The position numbers and the translations under genes are program-made. Below, piece by piece: positions 1 to 12,180 of a stretch of DNA of 64,000 bases. Within the stretch, counting starts at the first letter, position 1. Every line of letters starts with the position of its first letter. The notes under the pieces were generated by a model. That model was not told the DNA's origin. It saw nothing but the letters and a program-made list of their open reading frames with translations, and did not search any database. The stretch comes from Diphasiastrum complanatum (Eukaryota > Streptophyta > Lycopodiopsida > Lycopodiales > Lycopodiaceae): positions 1 through 64,000 of the forward strand of contig MU831921.1 in assembly GCA_029204225.1 (NCBI GenBank), written 5' to 3'.

Positions 1-128
1 ATTTTCTTCATTCCATCTGTTATTTTGGATTATCATTCTTAGGTTTATCTCTCATTCTCTTCATTCTCTCTGTTCTCAGCTTGCGTACACATATTTTGGA
101 CTAATGGCTACACAAATGCATAAGATCA

Positions 129-716
129 ATGGATACCAAGAATATATCGAAAATATCAATGGATCTTGATGTATCTCTCTGCAAAAGGCTCATTCCGGAA
201 AAGAAAAGATCGGATAACATATATAGAAGCTCTTAAAAAGGTAGGATAATGAATTTCAAAGTATCACCTGCCGGTCAATTTATCACAAAAGTTTTAGTTC
301 AGCATGCTTATCTTCACAAAGAGCTCAACATTCAAGATTTGAATCCAAATGATAGAAAAAAATGAAATTGGAAACTTTCAGATTTAATTATTTTAGTGTT
401 AGCATTTTCTTTAAATTAAATTTTTCTTGTGATATTTTTGTTTGTTTTGCATATTTGTATCCATCAAATTTCGTTGAATGGCAAATAGTTCAATCGATTG
501 CAGGAATAATTGATGTCATACATATGGATATCGGTATTTTACAATACAAAGGTCGTTCTCCAAAATCATTTTTAGAGTCAAGAGTTTTCTTTTATGATCA
601 GACCTATTTTTTTGATAAAAATGGTTTAGTTAGTAGATTAGAGCCATATCCTCTATCAGATTTTTCGAGTGAGGAATGGATTTCTCTTGATGCAACAATT
701 GCAGAAAGTTTTTGAT
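129..716 (+). pseudogene. Decayed coding debris, unidentified
   Basis: Several short reading frames follow one another on the plus strand: 129-236 (35 codons, ends beside a GT donor-like site at 240), 249-365 (38 codons, begins MNFKVSPAGQF) and the second half of 362-715 (from about 478, containing SPKSFLESRVFFYDQ and ending SLDATIAESF). Their amino-acid composition looks protein-like, and they are separated by AT-rich stretches that could be short introns or decay. I do not recognise a family. They lie just upstream of the H3-tail-like start at 854 on the same strand and may belong to the same broken gene or element. No promoter or start could be chosen with confidence. Confidence 0.3.
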
Positions 717-853
717 CTAGACTATATATTGATATTCAGAGTATATTAAAATGTAGCACTGTTCAAAGAATAATAGATTAAGTTCGGCGCGTCTGACCTG
801 AATTCTGAACTTGGGATCTCCCTGCTTGTGTGCTGATCCGATATTGGATCCTA

Positions 854-895
854 ATGGCATGCACTAAGCAAATAGCACGTATCCATCGTGGAGGT
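854..895 (+). pseudogene. Histone H3 N-terminal-tail-like fragment
   Basis: From the ATG at 854 the first 14 codons read MACTKQIARIHRGG. The canonical H3 tail starts MARTKQTARKSTGG, so 9 of 14 positions match, including Met1-Ala2, Thr-Lys-Gln, Ala-Arg and Gly-Gly. The frame stays open to 1093 but loses similarity to H3 after this point, becoming a Lys/Arg-rich run near 940-960. The histone fold is not seen downstream, so this is a fragment or a diverged tail rather than a working histone. The match is short and could be chance. The second H3-like piece in the window (36726-36815), in a similar neighbourhood, makes chance less likely. Confidence 0.4.
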
Positions 896-1017
896 ATCCC
901 AATCATAGGAGGCCAGGGAAATATCCTCTGCTCCAAAAAAAAAATGAAGAAAAGAAGAAGAGGAAGCAATCACAACCTCTCCGGCTTGTATTTTAGTTAC
1001 AGAACAGGAGTGTTTGA

Positions 1018-1437
1018 AAGAAGAGGAGGTCTCTTGACCCTCCTAATAAAGCGAGAGATCTTTCTAAGCCTTCTCCTCTGCATGACATTCTAATTGCTAG
1101 ACAATCTCCTCCGAAATCCCCTTCTTCTTCTCCTAAATCTCAATCTCCATCTTCTCCTCCTAAAGATTCCTCTAATAAATCTCAATCTCCTTCTTCTCCT
1201 CCTAAAAATTCCTCGCCTAATAAAACTCCTCCTCCATCTAAATCTCAGTCTCCTCCTACCCTCACACATATTAGTTTCCCCCCACCAGTTTCAAGAAAAT
1301 ATTTAGATGATTTTGTATATTTAAAGGTCAAATCGATTTTAAATGACAGTTCTTTAAGTGGTTTATCTATAATACTTCCTTCACCCCCTACACTTGCCTT
1401 TGTAAATGCTCCTCAATATGTACAGTATGACCAATAG
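1018..1437 (+). pseudogene. Pro/Ser/Lys-rich low-complexity coding segment
   Basis: The frame is open from 1018 to a TAG at 1435 without a clear start codon. It encodes repeated blocks such as SPSSPPKDSSNKSQSPSSPP, rich in Pro, Ser and Lys, and ends in a non-repetitive tail containing RKYLDDFVYLKVKSILNDSS. Such segments are usually disordered linkers. It follows the H3-tail-like sequence at 854 in another frame and precedes the coding-like exon at 1463, so a frameshift or lost intron is likely. The function is unknown. The nearby poly-Leu frame (1094-1306) is a shadow of this segment. Confidence 0.4.
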
Positions 1438-1462
1438 TTGAACACATATCTAAATGCTTTAG

Positions 1463-1789
1463 GTCCTCTACAGTTTTAAGATGCCGATTACCAATGTTGG
1501 TCTTCCCCTTTCTAAACTGAATACATGTGAACTAGAAAGTAGGGATAAAATGTTAGGGGACAATGTAGGAGAGAGGGCAATTCAATACTGGATGGAGTTT
1601 TTCTAGACCCCAGTATTTATAAATGTCGCATTGTTTCTGCTTAAATTCATGGCTATATTTGATTTCCCTGATTTCAAAAGTCTGCATGATGATATGCTCC
1701 AATACGTCAGACTGGGGACTCCAATACTCGTACTTGAAGAAAAAAAACGTTTCTTTTACCAAAGATTTGCTAGCTTTCAGCCCTCACTC
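1463..1789 (+). pseudogene. Coding-like exon, possible N-terminal half of a Ulp1-like domain
   Basis: After an AG acceptor-like site at 1461-1462 a frame runs 108 codons to 1789, with a single in-frame TAG at 1604. It contains KMLGDNVGERAIQYWMEFF and, after the stop, FDFPDFKSLHDDMLQYVRLG. The composition and hydrophobic pattern look like a folded protein. The order (basic Ser/Pro linker, then this) parallels the locus at 36816-37633, where the C-terminal half of a Ulp1-like peptidase is visible. On that basis this may be the start of the same domain, but no catalytic residue is present here to prove it. It is cut at about 1790 by a copia LTR. Confidence 0.35.
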
Positions 1790-2641
1790 TGACGAAAATG
1801 TTCGCAAATGCGAAAGTCAAAAGACACGAAGCGAAAATGTTCGTGAACACTCTGAAAAAAAGTCACGAACACGAAAAATTTGCAAAAGAGAATTTTGTTG
1901 CGGTACAGCTGGAGAAAGTCAAATGACGCAAAGCGACACGAAAATCATCGCGATGTCCTTTTCAACCCTCACGCTCCAAAAAAGAATCAGCAAGATCATG
2001 CAACTACTAAGAAGTATAGATATCTGATCTGATATCATGACATCAGCAGATGCACTCTAGGTCGTGGCTAATCTGCAACTCTTGTAATTCCTGATAGATG
2101 TTTAATCACTCTAATCTAGAAGTTACACAATGCAACTACATACCTTTTGGTTGATGCATGATATAACAAGTCTAATGCTAGTAAGCAAGATAGACACACA
2201 GAATACAGAATAGAAGTCCGCCTGCAAGCGAGACAAGTTTTGTAAGCAGGATCCACAGAGATCCAAATAGTCCGCTAGTAAGCGAGACATTACTCGTGAG
2301 AGAGCGCCACTTCTCTCACACCAACGCATTCTGTCGGTCTGTCATACAGTGCACGAAAAACGAGAAGATCAATAGATGATATTGTAGCCATTACGCACAT
2401 ATCACTCTTATCTTGTCTGATCTTGAATGAATTGTTGTCCGCCATCGTTTGTGTATCTCATTCACTCATTTTATCAATTTTGCACACTGGTTGAATTTTG
2501 TTGAATGTTGTGTTAATCAAAATGTAAATCAGCAGTGTCTATCTACATTCTGGAGGACGATAGGAATGATACAGCTGGCAGTGACCAGCAATCATATTTG
2601 AAATCCATTCGAATTGTTTTTCGCATCCGCGATTGCTTTTG
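1790..2641 (+). repeat. Copia LTR (5' LTR of a broken element)
   Basis: The segment ends immediately before a tRNA-Met primer-binding site at 2642. It contains blocks related to the LTR at 26904-27637 (an ACTCTTGTAATTC block, and AGCGAGACA motifs in the last third), so it belongs to the same but diverged family. Its left edge is set near 1790 because coding-like sequence stops there; the usual TG...CA ends are not clean. No matching 3' LTR adjoins the remaining internal sequence. Confidence 0.55.
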
Positions 2642-2654
2642 TGGTATCAGAGCC
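2642..2654 (+). other. Primer-binding site, initiator tRNA-Met type
   Basis: TGGTATCAGAGCC matches the complement of the 3' end of plant initiator tRNA-Met, the usual minus-strand primer of copia elements. It marks the end of the 5' LTR and is followed about 100 bases later by the gag start. Confidence 0.8.
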
Positions 2655-2753
2655 CACCTTGTCATAATCAGACATAGCCAAAAAGACTATCAGATTCAGG
2701 AGGCCAAGCATTCAAACAAACAACTATCAACAAGAGATCACACTTCAGAAGCA

Positions 2754-3822
2754 ATGGCTTCAATCAGTAGCATACAGAGCAAGATCTGTATAGTTCTGGA
2801 TTCTTCAGGATCTAATTTTCTAGTCTGAAAAGTTAAGACATCATTGATACTAAAGGGTGAAGGTTTATCCCCCTGGGTGGATGGCACAGAGGAGATGCCT
2901 ATGACATCAGACAAAGAGCTACGCGAGTGGAGGGAGAAAAATGACAAGGCAGTAGCCTTGCTATCTTCATCCATCAAAGATAGTCTCACACTTGACCTGG
3001 CTACACTCTCCAAAGATAAGGAGATGTGGGATACACTACTCACGAGATTTCAAACAAAATCAAGAAGTCAAATAATGATGCTGGAAGATCAACTGACAAA
3101 TCTACAGTGGGACGGGAAAGACCTCACTTCTTTTGTAAGGAAGATGAATCACTACATAACTCTAGAGCAGAGAATGCAGTGTCAGCTGAGAAGCAACTCA
3201 CTTACCTGTTGAGAGCCTTACCCAAATCTTTCCAGACAACCAGAACTCTGCTCGCGGAAGATCCTACAATGACCCTCGAAAAGGCATTTGTCGAAATTCG
3301 AGAGGAATTCGAGGCTAGAGAGCACCTTGATCACAAGGATGGTTCTGACCAAGCCTTCTACGGCAACAAAGAAAAATCCAAGAAACAATTTAAGCCTAAG
3401 ATGGAGTCAAATCAAAGGCAGGATCATGATCAGCAAGCAAAGGGGACCAGCAAAGGCAATTGGAAGAGCAAAGGAAGGTTGAAACAACAAGGAGGAAGAA
3501 AGAAGACTTGCGTAAGATGCAGACGAGATGGGCACACAATTGATACATGCTGGCTCAATTCAAAAATTGAATGTATCCACTTCCACAAGAAGGGTCATGC
3601 AACCATGCATTGTCGCCTGAACCCAAGAAACAAATCAGCATAGAATAGACAGGAGAACAGTAACAGTTCATCCTATGTCGAGGAGCTTGAGAATGGGCGA
3701 AGAGAGATCGAACAGAAATTGTTCGACCGCCTACATCTGTGCAGATCTGTGTGCAGCATCAATGCCTGACACACAAGAGGTGATCCTAGATTCGGGAGCT
3801 ACCTCACACATCGTGACATAAA
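2754..3822 (+). pseudogene. gag: Copia gag and protease start, broken
   Basis: This is the nucleocapsid precursor of a Ty1/copia element. The start is taken at ATG 2754. An in-frame TGA at 2826 stands where the family has Trp (before KVKTSLILKGEG). A frameshift near 3150-3190 then moves the reading to the 3026-3643 frame. A CCHC zinc knuckle (CVRCRRDGHTIDTC) lies at about 3510-3551. A second knuckle (CIHFHKKGHATMHC) has lost its second Cys to Phe. After a stop at 3641, the protease active-site block ILDSGATSH appears at 3783-3809. The element then switches abruptly to a different copia family at about 3826. It cannot encode a functional polyprotein. Confidence 0.75.
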
Positions 3823-3825
3823 GGC

Positions 3826-4620
3826 AAATTGAGAGGAAGGGGAAAAGAGCAACATCAACATTTCAAGAAGGAAAAATCAAAGGAGAAGAGTGATGAGGAT
3901 TCATCACAATCATCAACAAGTTGCAAATCCAACAAGAAGTGCTTCTTTTGTTGTAAGAAGGGACATTTTGCTTCTATTTGTTTCAAGAAAAAAAAAGTTC
4001 TTCAAACAAGCTAACCTTACTAAAGAGAATGAAGGTGAGGTAGAAGGGAGTTATGAGGCAGGATCTCTCATGATGTCAATGTATTCTTCTTCTAGTTTTG
4101 AAGATGGAAATGCGGGTGGATAGATAGTGGATCTACTTCTCATATGACTACTTCAAGAAAATATTTCACTCATCTTGCACCTGACAATGGAGCTAGAAAG
4201 TTCATCTTCTTTCCTATTGATGGTAAATGCAAGATAGAAGGAATTGGTAGTGTACCAATTGGTGTTGGATCCACTATGACTCTAAATGATGTACTTTTTG
4301 TGCATAATCTCACCATGAATCTCATTAGTGTTGGTGAAATGCTAGATGATGGTTTCCAAGTTGACTTTGGATAAGATGCTTGCTTGATTAAGAGGGATTG
4401 TGGAGTGGTGGCAAGAGGGACTAGATGTGGAAATCTTGTGGAAGTGTGGTCAAGAGGAGCTTGGATCATCTCAAGGAGGAGAAGGCAATTAGATTGCCTC
4501 AATCTATGTTCCATGATGGTAAGCCTTGGAGTTGCTTGCTCTTCTCTTGCACAATCTCTTTGCACTGGTTGTCTAGTCATCGATCTCCAAAACATGATGC
4601 AAAGGAATATTGTTCAATGA
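3826..4620 (+). pseudogene. Copia fragment: gag zinc knuckle, protease, pre-integrase
   Basis: A second copia piece, from the lineage of the intact element at 43198-49402. It shows a CCHC knuckle (CFFCCKKGHFASIC) near 3941-3982, the protease block (DSGSTSHM), the protease C-terminal part (NLISVGEMLDDGFQVDFG, ending at a stop at 4372) and a degraded pre-integrase segment up to about 4620. Several frames are needed. It joins the preceding gag fragment head to tail, so the junction near 3826 is either a recombination point or an old nested insertion. Confidence 0.7.
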
Positions 4621-5598
4621 TTGTGATAAGCACTTTGAGATTTACAAAACTCTTTTTACAATTAGTACTTCCTTGTTACATGTGTTTCTTTGTCCATTTC
4701 TTTAGTGTCAGCTAGATTTAAGTTTCCTCCCGGTATCATGTATTTCCATGAATTGATACTCTTGTGCAGGAGTGAAATTGACATTACATGTGGCTCTTGT
4801 CTCAACTCAACCATAAGTTGGACAAGTTCCATTTTGCATATTGTGCCTTTCCTTTCTTGACATAACCCTTGAAGCTCTTGATTAGGCTCAACATGATAAA
4901 ATGTATCAAGATCATTATGCAACTTTGAGAATGCACTCAACAACTCATCTTCACATACACCTAGTAAGAACAACAAAACCAAGAGAAAGCAAAATCACAA
5001 GGAAATACAAAGCTAGAAATCACAAAGCAAAACTTGTGAAGTGAAAATGAAACATTTGAAAAACCTTTGCATGGTCTTGGACAAAAAACTTCTACGACTT
5101 GTTTCAAATAGCTAAATTGTGAATTTGACACATATTTTTCAATCACAATTTTTCTTAATTCCTATTATTGTTACATGCCATTTAGGAATTGGATAAGTTA
5201 TTCTAGGCATTATACACTGATAATAAAATAACCAATATTATTCCATGCAAATTCTAGTAGCCATGCAATTTCACAAATAATAGATGAAAATTAAGCTTGT
5301 CATTGACTAGTATTGGAGGTTCCAATTGCCGATGACAATCCATATTAATGTGTATGTTGATTTTCTGTAGCTCTAAAAATGATGCCCCTATAGAACCACT
5401 CATGACAATGCATTACCTTTTCTCCTACCTCCATTGTATCTTTGTTAGGTGCTTTCTTGACAAGGGATTGGGTCCAAAAAGAAGATATTTACATGAAAAT
5501 ATAGCACCACAAATCTATGGTGTCATTATGAAGATGGTTGCATATTTTCAAACATTTCCAAATCTAAATAGTAGTAATGGAATCCCAAGTATGTTTTA
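4621..5598. other. No gene recognised
   Basis: AT-rich sequence between two oppositely oriented copia fragments. Only short frames are present and none resembles a known family. It may be remains of copia UTR or host spacer. Confidence 0.5.
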
Positions 5599-7600
5599 TT
5601 AGCCAAGCCATACTCCGTGATCAAGGATAATGATCTTCCCATCATGAAATCTTATGTACAATGATGGATCATAAGCACTTAAAACAAAGCTACTAGAGAT
5701 AAGGAAAGAGTTTAGCCTAGAGTACCATGCTCCAGGTGCTTGCTTGAGTCCATAGAGATTCTTCTTCAAAAAACACACCTTTCCTTCATGCTTTTCCTTC
5801 ATGAAGCCCTCAGGTTGCCTCATGTAGATCTCTTCCTCAGTAGCCATTGAGGAAGGCATTTGTAAAATCAAGTTGGAATAGCTCCCAATTCAAGGTAGTA
5901 GCAAGACTAATGATCAATCTTATTGTAACAAGCTTAGCCACAGGAGCAAAAGTTGGCATCATAATCAATTCCTTTGGTTTGCAAAAACCTTTTGATACAA
6001 GCCTAGCTTTATGCTTACTTATTGATCCATCTTGATTATACTTCAGTCTATACACCCACTTGCAATCAAGTGGTTTCTTCTCTTGAGGAAGATCAACAAG
6101 ATCCCAAGTATGATTCTCCATAAGAGCATCATACTCCACTTGCATAGCATCCATCCAAATCTTTGATTTACATGCATCTTCATAGCAAGTTGGTCCATCA
6201 AGCATTGAAGTAAGAAAAGTGTAAGAAGTAAAAGATGAAATGCCTTTCCTTTGATCACCTTTGCCATAATAAGTGAGCCTCAATGGCTCGGCCCTTGATC
6301 TTGTGGATCTTCTTGGAATCCTTGGATCTTGAGGTGGATCCTCAAGCTCTTGATCACTTTGAATCTTCTCTTCCGTCCTAGCATGGTCTTTGGCATCAAG
6401 ATGATTAGTAGCATTGTCATTTATTTCACAAGCATGTCCTTCATAAAAAATAACATCCCTACTCACTATGACTTTCTTAGTGATGGGATTGAAGACTCTA
6501 TAACTTTCGCTATTTTCACCATATCCCACAAAGATGCCTTTGATGGAGGTTGCATCATCCTTATTCCTTGTATCCAAGGATTGGTATACATAGCAAGTGG
6601 ATCCAAATATCTTAAGATCTTTGAGTTTTGGCTTCTCTCCAAATAGAGCTTCATATGGTGTGATTTCTCCAATGGCCTGGTTGAGCAATCTATTGCACAA
6701 AAAGTTAGCACAAGTGATTGCCTCACCACAAAATGGTTTTGTTAGAGAAGCATCTAGCCTTAAGGCTTTAGCACACTCACAAAGAGATCTATTTCTTCTC
6801 TCGGCCACTCCTTTTTGTTGAGGGTTGTAAGGACAAGACAACTCCCTCTTAATGCCATTAGAACTACAAACCTCTATCATTTTATTGGAGATATTTTCTC
6901 CTCCATTATCACTTCTTAATACCTTGATCTTGGTACTAAGTTGATTCTCTACTAGAGTTTTGAACTTTACAAATGAATCAAACACCAAAGATTCACAATA
7001 CAAGAGGTAAATCCAACCATATCTAGAAAGATCATCAATGAAGATGACATAGTACTTGGCACCACCATTAGATTCTTGAGAGAAACTATGAACGTCCGAA
7101 TGGATGATTTCAAGAGAAGTGTTAGATATTGACGTAGATCTAGATAAAGGTAGCTTATGAGCCTTTAAGAGGCTACAAGCCTCACAATGCTTTCCACACT
7201 TTGACAATTGCTTGGGGAGGCCGAGTGCAAGCTCCTTTGCACCCATGGATTCCATAGCTTTGAAGTTGGGGTGGCCCAAGCTTTTGTGCCATAACTCCAC
7301 ACTTGAGATCTCCACCTTTGCCAAATTCATAATCTCCATTGCAACATTAGCATCTAGTTAAAACCCTTTGCTATGCATTCATCATGCTTAAGTATGGAAC
7401 AAATTCCATTCTTAAATTGTACATCTAGGCATTATCCATTAATTGGCCAACACTTAACGAATTCTTGGTTAACTTAGGTACAAAAAGGACATTTTCAAGA
7501 TTCATCCTTTTGGATGATCCAACATACAATGGAATAGTCCAATACCACTTATTCTACAATCTTGATCACTAGCTGTAAAGATGGTGCTTAACATTTAACA
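5599..7600 (-). pseudogene. pol: Copia pol fragment: protease end, integrase, RT start
   Basis: Reading on minus, 7600-7430 encodes the protease end (LENVLFVPKLTKNSLSVGQL). A frame from 7339 to 5837 then gives the pre-integrase zinc region (LWHKSLGHPN ... CEACSLLKAH), the integrase catalytic residues (Asp in HSDVH, Asp in RSDNGGE, Glu in GVAERRNR) and the start of the RVT_2 reverse transcriptase, through QLDFTNAFLNG. A frameshift near 5850 continues the RT to about 5600 (NLYGLKQAPGAWYSRLNSF). The fragment ends before the YVDD motif, so RT is incomplete. It is the same lineage as the intact element at 44637-48680, in opposite orientation to the piece at 3826-4620. No LTR was found. Confidence 0.85.
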
Positions 7601-9601
7601 ATCCAAGTATACAATTATATAGTCTTAAGATTCTTAAAGTGTGAGTTCCAAGTTGTCACTAGTATTCGAATTAAGTGTGGTTTTGGGGAGAGTGTTGGAC
7701 ATTGTCACATTCAACACTAGGGAGAAAACTATCACTTAAAGTTCTATTTCAATTTTTTCATTTTTAGTCACCTTTTAACCACACTAGCAAGTGTTTTCAA
7801 GAGTAGTTTCAAGTTTCTAAAGTTCTCATCATGAGCATAAATGGAATAAAAAATGGAGGCTCCAAAATGTTCTCAATGATTCAAAGCCATTACATTAAAT
7901 GTGTATGTGAATTTTTTATCTAAATTGTTTGTTAACCGAGATTGTTAATCACTTACAAGAAACAATTTTGAATTGAAAAGTTTGATAGTTAAAATGATTG
8001 GATGGGTACTTGTTTCCCATATATTATTAAAAGTACATAAAACATGGTTTAGGTAACATGGATGGTTCAAATACCACAAGTTCAAATGTATAGTATAATG
8101 AACAACTTAATAGTGTTAAAGCAAATGCACTATAACTATATGAAATGGTACATGTGCATACAATAATCAATAATATCATTATTGTGACAAGTGCATTGGT
8201 ATCAAATTACACGATGAAGTTGACACAACCTTTTATTTACTTTCCATGATATGACTTTTTAGGTGTCATTTGGATTTTACATCAAAACTTTCTTTATCAC
8301 ATATTTATGTAGTTTAAGACACTAAGACAGTCACCTCCTTGTCATGAATATTGTTTGTTTAAATATATATCACCTCAAATAATTGGCACACAAAGCAAGA
8401 TAGGTAAAAACTATTTAATTCTAACGTTGATTGTAGGAGAAAATCAACACTTATTCAAAAGTTCAAAACTACTATGCTATAAGCCAAATTAAAGATTTCA
8501 AAATCTACATTTATCACATTTCAAATCATTAAAAAGTACAACTATCCATATTTCACATCACTCACTAAAATATTGATGTTAAAGTGGTTGTCTTTTTCTC
8601 TGATATCATGAACTATGCTATATTATGACTTATACTAATATTAAAACTAAAGTTGATTGGAATATCATGTATGACATTTTAGTGAATGTGAACATGGAAA
8701 GATGCCTGTAGTTTGCAAAATAATAAAGCAATTTGGAAATTTTGAGGAGATATCAAAACACACACACACACACACACACAGTTTACTTTTGAAAGACACA
8801 AAATTGAGCATATATGTATATAGATTTCTGCATATTTTACAATGAAAGATTCTATTCATATGTGAGATCCACTTGATTGAGTTTTATGGATAGATTTTTT
8901 TAGTTAAAAATAAAAATAAAAATGGAAAAATCCATAGCCATATCTTTAGCTTTGGTGAATTAAATATTTTCTAAGATACCTTGTAAATAGGGATTTCAAG
9001 TGATTGTCAATGAGCATTACAATGAGATGTGCATTCAATTTTTAAAAATCTAGCAAATCTTATGGCTTTTTTATTATTTCTATGTGAATCAACATCTAGG
9101 TAATGTAAGAGAATCCCAATTGTAGCATTCGCATGGCATGTATTTATTACATATTAAAAATGTGATTTATTCCAAAAAAAATAAGTTGAGTCATTTAGAA
9201 GAAGAAGAGATTGTAGAACGTACTTTTTTAAGCATCACATGATTAATAGTGTTCAAATAAAACGTATAGGACATATCAAGAAAACCAATACGCTAGTAGA
9301 TTTATTGTGTAACAAAATGTAACTCCGATTTGGCTTGACTTTTGTTGGCATCCTATAGGCCCAACATCATTATGCACTCACTCTATTGGAAAAGATAAGT
9401 ACTTTTTTTACCGCAATTTTATGGAATCGCTAACGAGAATGCCCCCAAATAGATGGATGACTTTGAAACGCTCATGTTCATTAGTAAGGTAGTTAACCCT
9501 ATCCACAAGGTGTTGACACTCGGAGACCAACTTCAAGTTGTGTTTTTCTTCACAACTATGGTCCTATTTCTTGGAATAGTAAACAAAACTTCTACTACTT
9601 T
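7601..9601. other. No gene recognised; AC microsatellite inside
   Basis: AT-rich spacer. The only clear feature is a perfect (AC)n run at about 8757-8782. Near 9430-9560 the minus strand has an open stretch of about 39 codons (for example LVDRVNYLTNEHERFKVIHL) that looks coding but matches no family I know. Confidence 0.5.
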
Positions 9602-10558
9602 AGAGCGTAGGCGTGTAGGAACGGAAACACAACAGTTAGCAGCAGAAATATTCAAGATGAATCATTCATACAAAATTGCGCAAATGAATAATACAGTAGT
9701 GAGACAAAAATTGCAATTTGATTAATATCAACAGCGAGTACAATGGCTTGAAGTGATAACTTTAGCTTGCTGAGCGTGATAACGCTGGCTACAGAAGAAC
9801 TCTGATTATAATGTTAAAACAACACTTACATTGCTTGATTCATCTAGTAGTATATATTTACAAGTGTCTTCAAAAATATCTTACAAGCATTGAATGCTAT
9901 TTATGTCAGTCTTTGTATATGGGCCAGCTATTTTCAGGGTTGATGATAAGTTGGCGACGTCGGTCTGCCACTGTTGGAAAAATCCAAAAACCGCGAAGGT
10001 GCCCTTGAACAGAGAAAGTATGTGAATCCCGAACGTGCCTTTAAATCGAAGACAGAGAAATACGAAAAAGATGACAGTGCCTTTAAAATGGATTTTGGTC
10101 ACAGTGTCGTAATTTTCCCGAAAGTGCAAAAAATGCAAAAAACCTGACAGTGTCTTTAAAATGAAATTTGGTCACAATGTCGCATTTTTTTAGAAGGTGC
10201 AAAAAATGCAAAAAACCCGACAGTGCCTTTAAAATGAAATTTGGTCACAGTGTCGCATTTTCCTGAAAAAATGCAAAAAACCCGCCAATGCCTTAAAAAT
10301 GAAATTTTGTCACAATGTCGCATTTTTCCAAAAGTGCGAAAAATGCAAAAAACCCGACAGTGCCTTTTTTTTTTTTGACAATGTTGCTTTTTCCCGACAG
10401 TGCAAAAAAGGCGAAGATGCCTTAAACGAAAAATATTTTAAGAAAAAAACAAAGTTTTGGAAAAATGCAAGGTCCGAAATATGTTGTCGGCCTTCGGCTG
10501 TTTTCAGGATGCTCATTACTTGAACGATTTGTTGATACTGGGCAAAAAAAATCTAACA
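9602..10558 (-). repeat. 3' LTR of the minus-strand copia element
   Basis: Direct repeat partner of 12181-13197, alignable along most of its length. It starts (minus) TGTTAGATTT at 10558, next to the polypurine tract, and is truncated at its far end near 9602. Positions 10070-10400 hold about five diverged copies of a 64-73-bp tandem repeat around the motif GACAGTGCCTTTAAAATG. Confidence 0.85.
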
Positions 10559-12180
10559 CTCCCTCTTAATGTGGATCCTGAAAAAGCTTTGAACTTCAGT
10601 TTTAACATATCATTAAATCTGAGATGATGCTCCTTTGATAGAGCTAATATGCATTTTGAATCCTTCAATAAATTCAGATTGTCACTAAATAGTAACATAT
10701 CATCTACATAAAAGGTAATGATTATGAAGGAATTTGATACAGAATGGAAATAAAAAATCGAGTCTGTCGAGTTTGGAATAAAACCAATCTCGTTAAAAGA
10801 TACATTGGTCTTCTCTTAATTAGCATCAGGTGTTGACATTGCCTCTAAAACAACGTTTGATTCCTACACAAAGTAGCAGGTCGGATCATCCGTAAATCGG
10901 GATGGAGGCTGTCTTGATCGGTTCGATCTTCTAGGTTGAACTTCGATCCTTTGATGCGATTCATTTTGTTGAGAGACTGCCTCATTGTCGGAGTCAGTGT
11001 TAGTATCAGTGTCAATGTCAATGTCGATCTTCTGATCAGTCTTGAATTGTTTGGAGTTGTTAGTGTCGACTCTAGGATCTGAATTCGAAGTAGCTTTTCC
11101 CTTGTGGTCGATGAACTGATCTTCCACAAAAATGTCATTTCTGCTCATGAAGGTCTTCTGAGAGTTCACATTGAAGAGCTTGTATTTCTGATGGTCTGAG
11201 GAATAGATGATGAAGATCTACCTTTTGCTGGTATTGTCCAGCTTTCTACTTAGATCAGCTGGGATCTGTGAGTAGACTATGCATCCAAACACTCATAAGG
11301 TGTCTTGCCATTCAGGGCCTCTGAGACTTTGAGATGGATCGATTTTGAAGGTAGGTCGTTATAGTAACAGCTTCTGCCCAAAATTTCTTTGGAAGAGAGC
11401 CATGCATTACATCACCTTTCTGGAATTCGACTTTGACTGTTCCTACACCCTCAATAGTATGAGTCGAGTTGTCTCCAAGTTGCACAACTATAGGATGGTA
11501 CATGACTTGTAGTCATGGAACCAGTGTCGATGGTGAGTCATGTGTTGTGATGCACCTGAGTCAAAATACCAGGAATCGATATCATGTTGTTCTTCGACTT
11601 TGGTCAAGAAGGCAGCTTCATCTTCCTCCTGTTGCTGGATCGAGTGACTGGTAGAAGTAGCATTTGCTTGTCCTTGGAACTGCTGCTTCCTTTTGTTGTC
11701 GTATTGCAGCATTCTACAATCCTTGATAAGTGACCATGAGTCCTCTTATAGTACTTATAGAATAGATTCTGTCTTGGCTGGAAGGATACTCTGAAGTTGA
11801 TGGTGTGTTTGATACAGGTCGTTGCATGTTGCTCTTGTTGTCAGGATAGTCTGACTGTGTAGACCTCTTGGATCTAAACTTTTGATTTTTTGAATATAGA
11901 GCTTGAGGATCCGATCTTGAGCCTGAGGAGGATGACAGTTCTTTGGCTAGTAGTATAACCTTCATCTTGAATTTCCAAATATGGTAGTTATCTCCATCGA
12001 GTTTGTCAATGAGCGATGAACTAGATGATGGATCCATTCTATTTGAACAAGATCGTTGGTAGAAACAATGATTGTCGGGATATTGTTGGTTGCACGTTTG
12101 CTAGAGAGACGTCTTGGTAGAAACAAGACTGATAATCCGTAGTAGAAATGCAGATTACTAAAATGCCTGCTCTAATACCA
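10559..12180 (-). pseudogene. Copia internal region, gag to RT fragments
   Basis: Read on minus: primer site TGGTATTAGAGCA at 12180-12168; gag N-terminus from ATG 12037 (MDPSSSSSLIDKLDGDNYHI), shifting into deleted gag; protease block DSGASQHMT near 11560; protease end joined directly to late integrase (KKFWAEAVTITTYLQNRS) near 11390; acidic integrase tail to 10864; and an RT scrap with YVDDMLLFS near 10690, which runs straight into the polypurine tract. The catalytic integrase core and most of RT are deleted, so the element would need enzymes supplied by another copy. Confidence 0.8.

Noticed and set aside
1094-1306. Leu-rich 70-residue frame
   Set aside because: It is the shifted frame of the Pro/Ser/Lys-rich segment.
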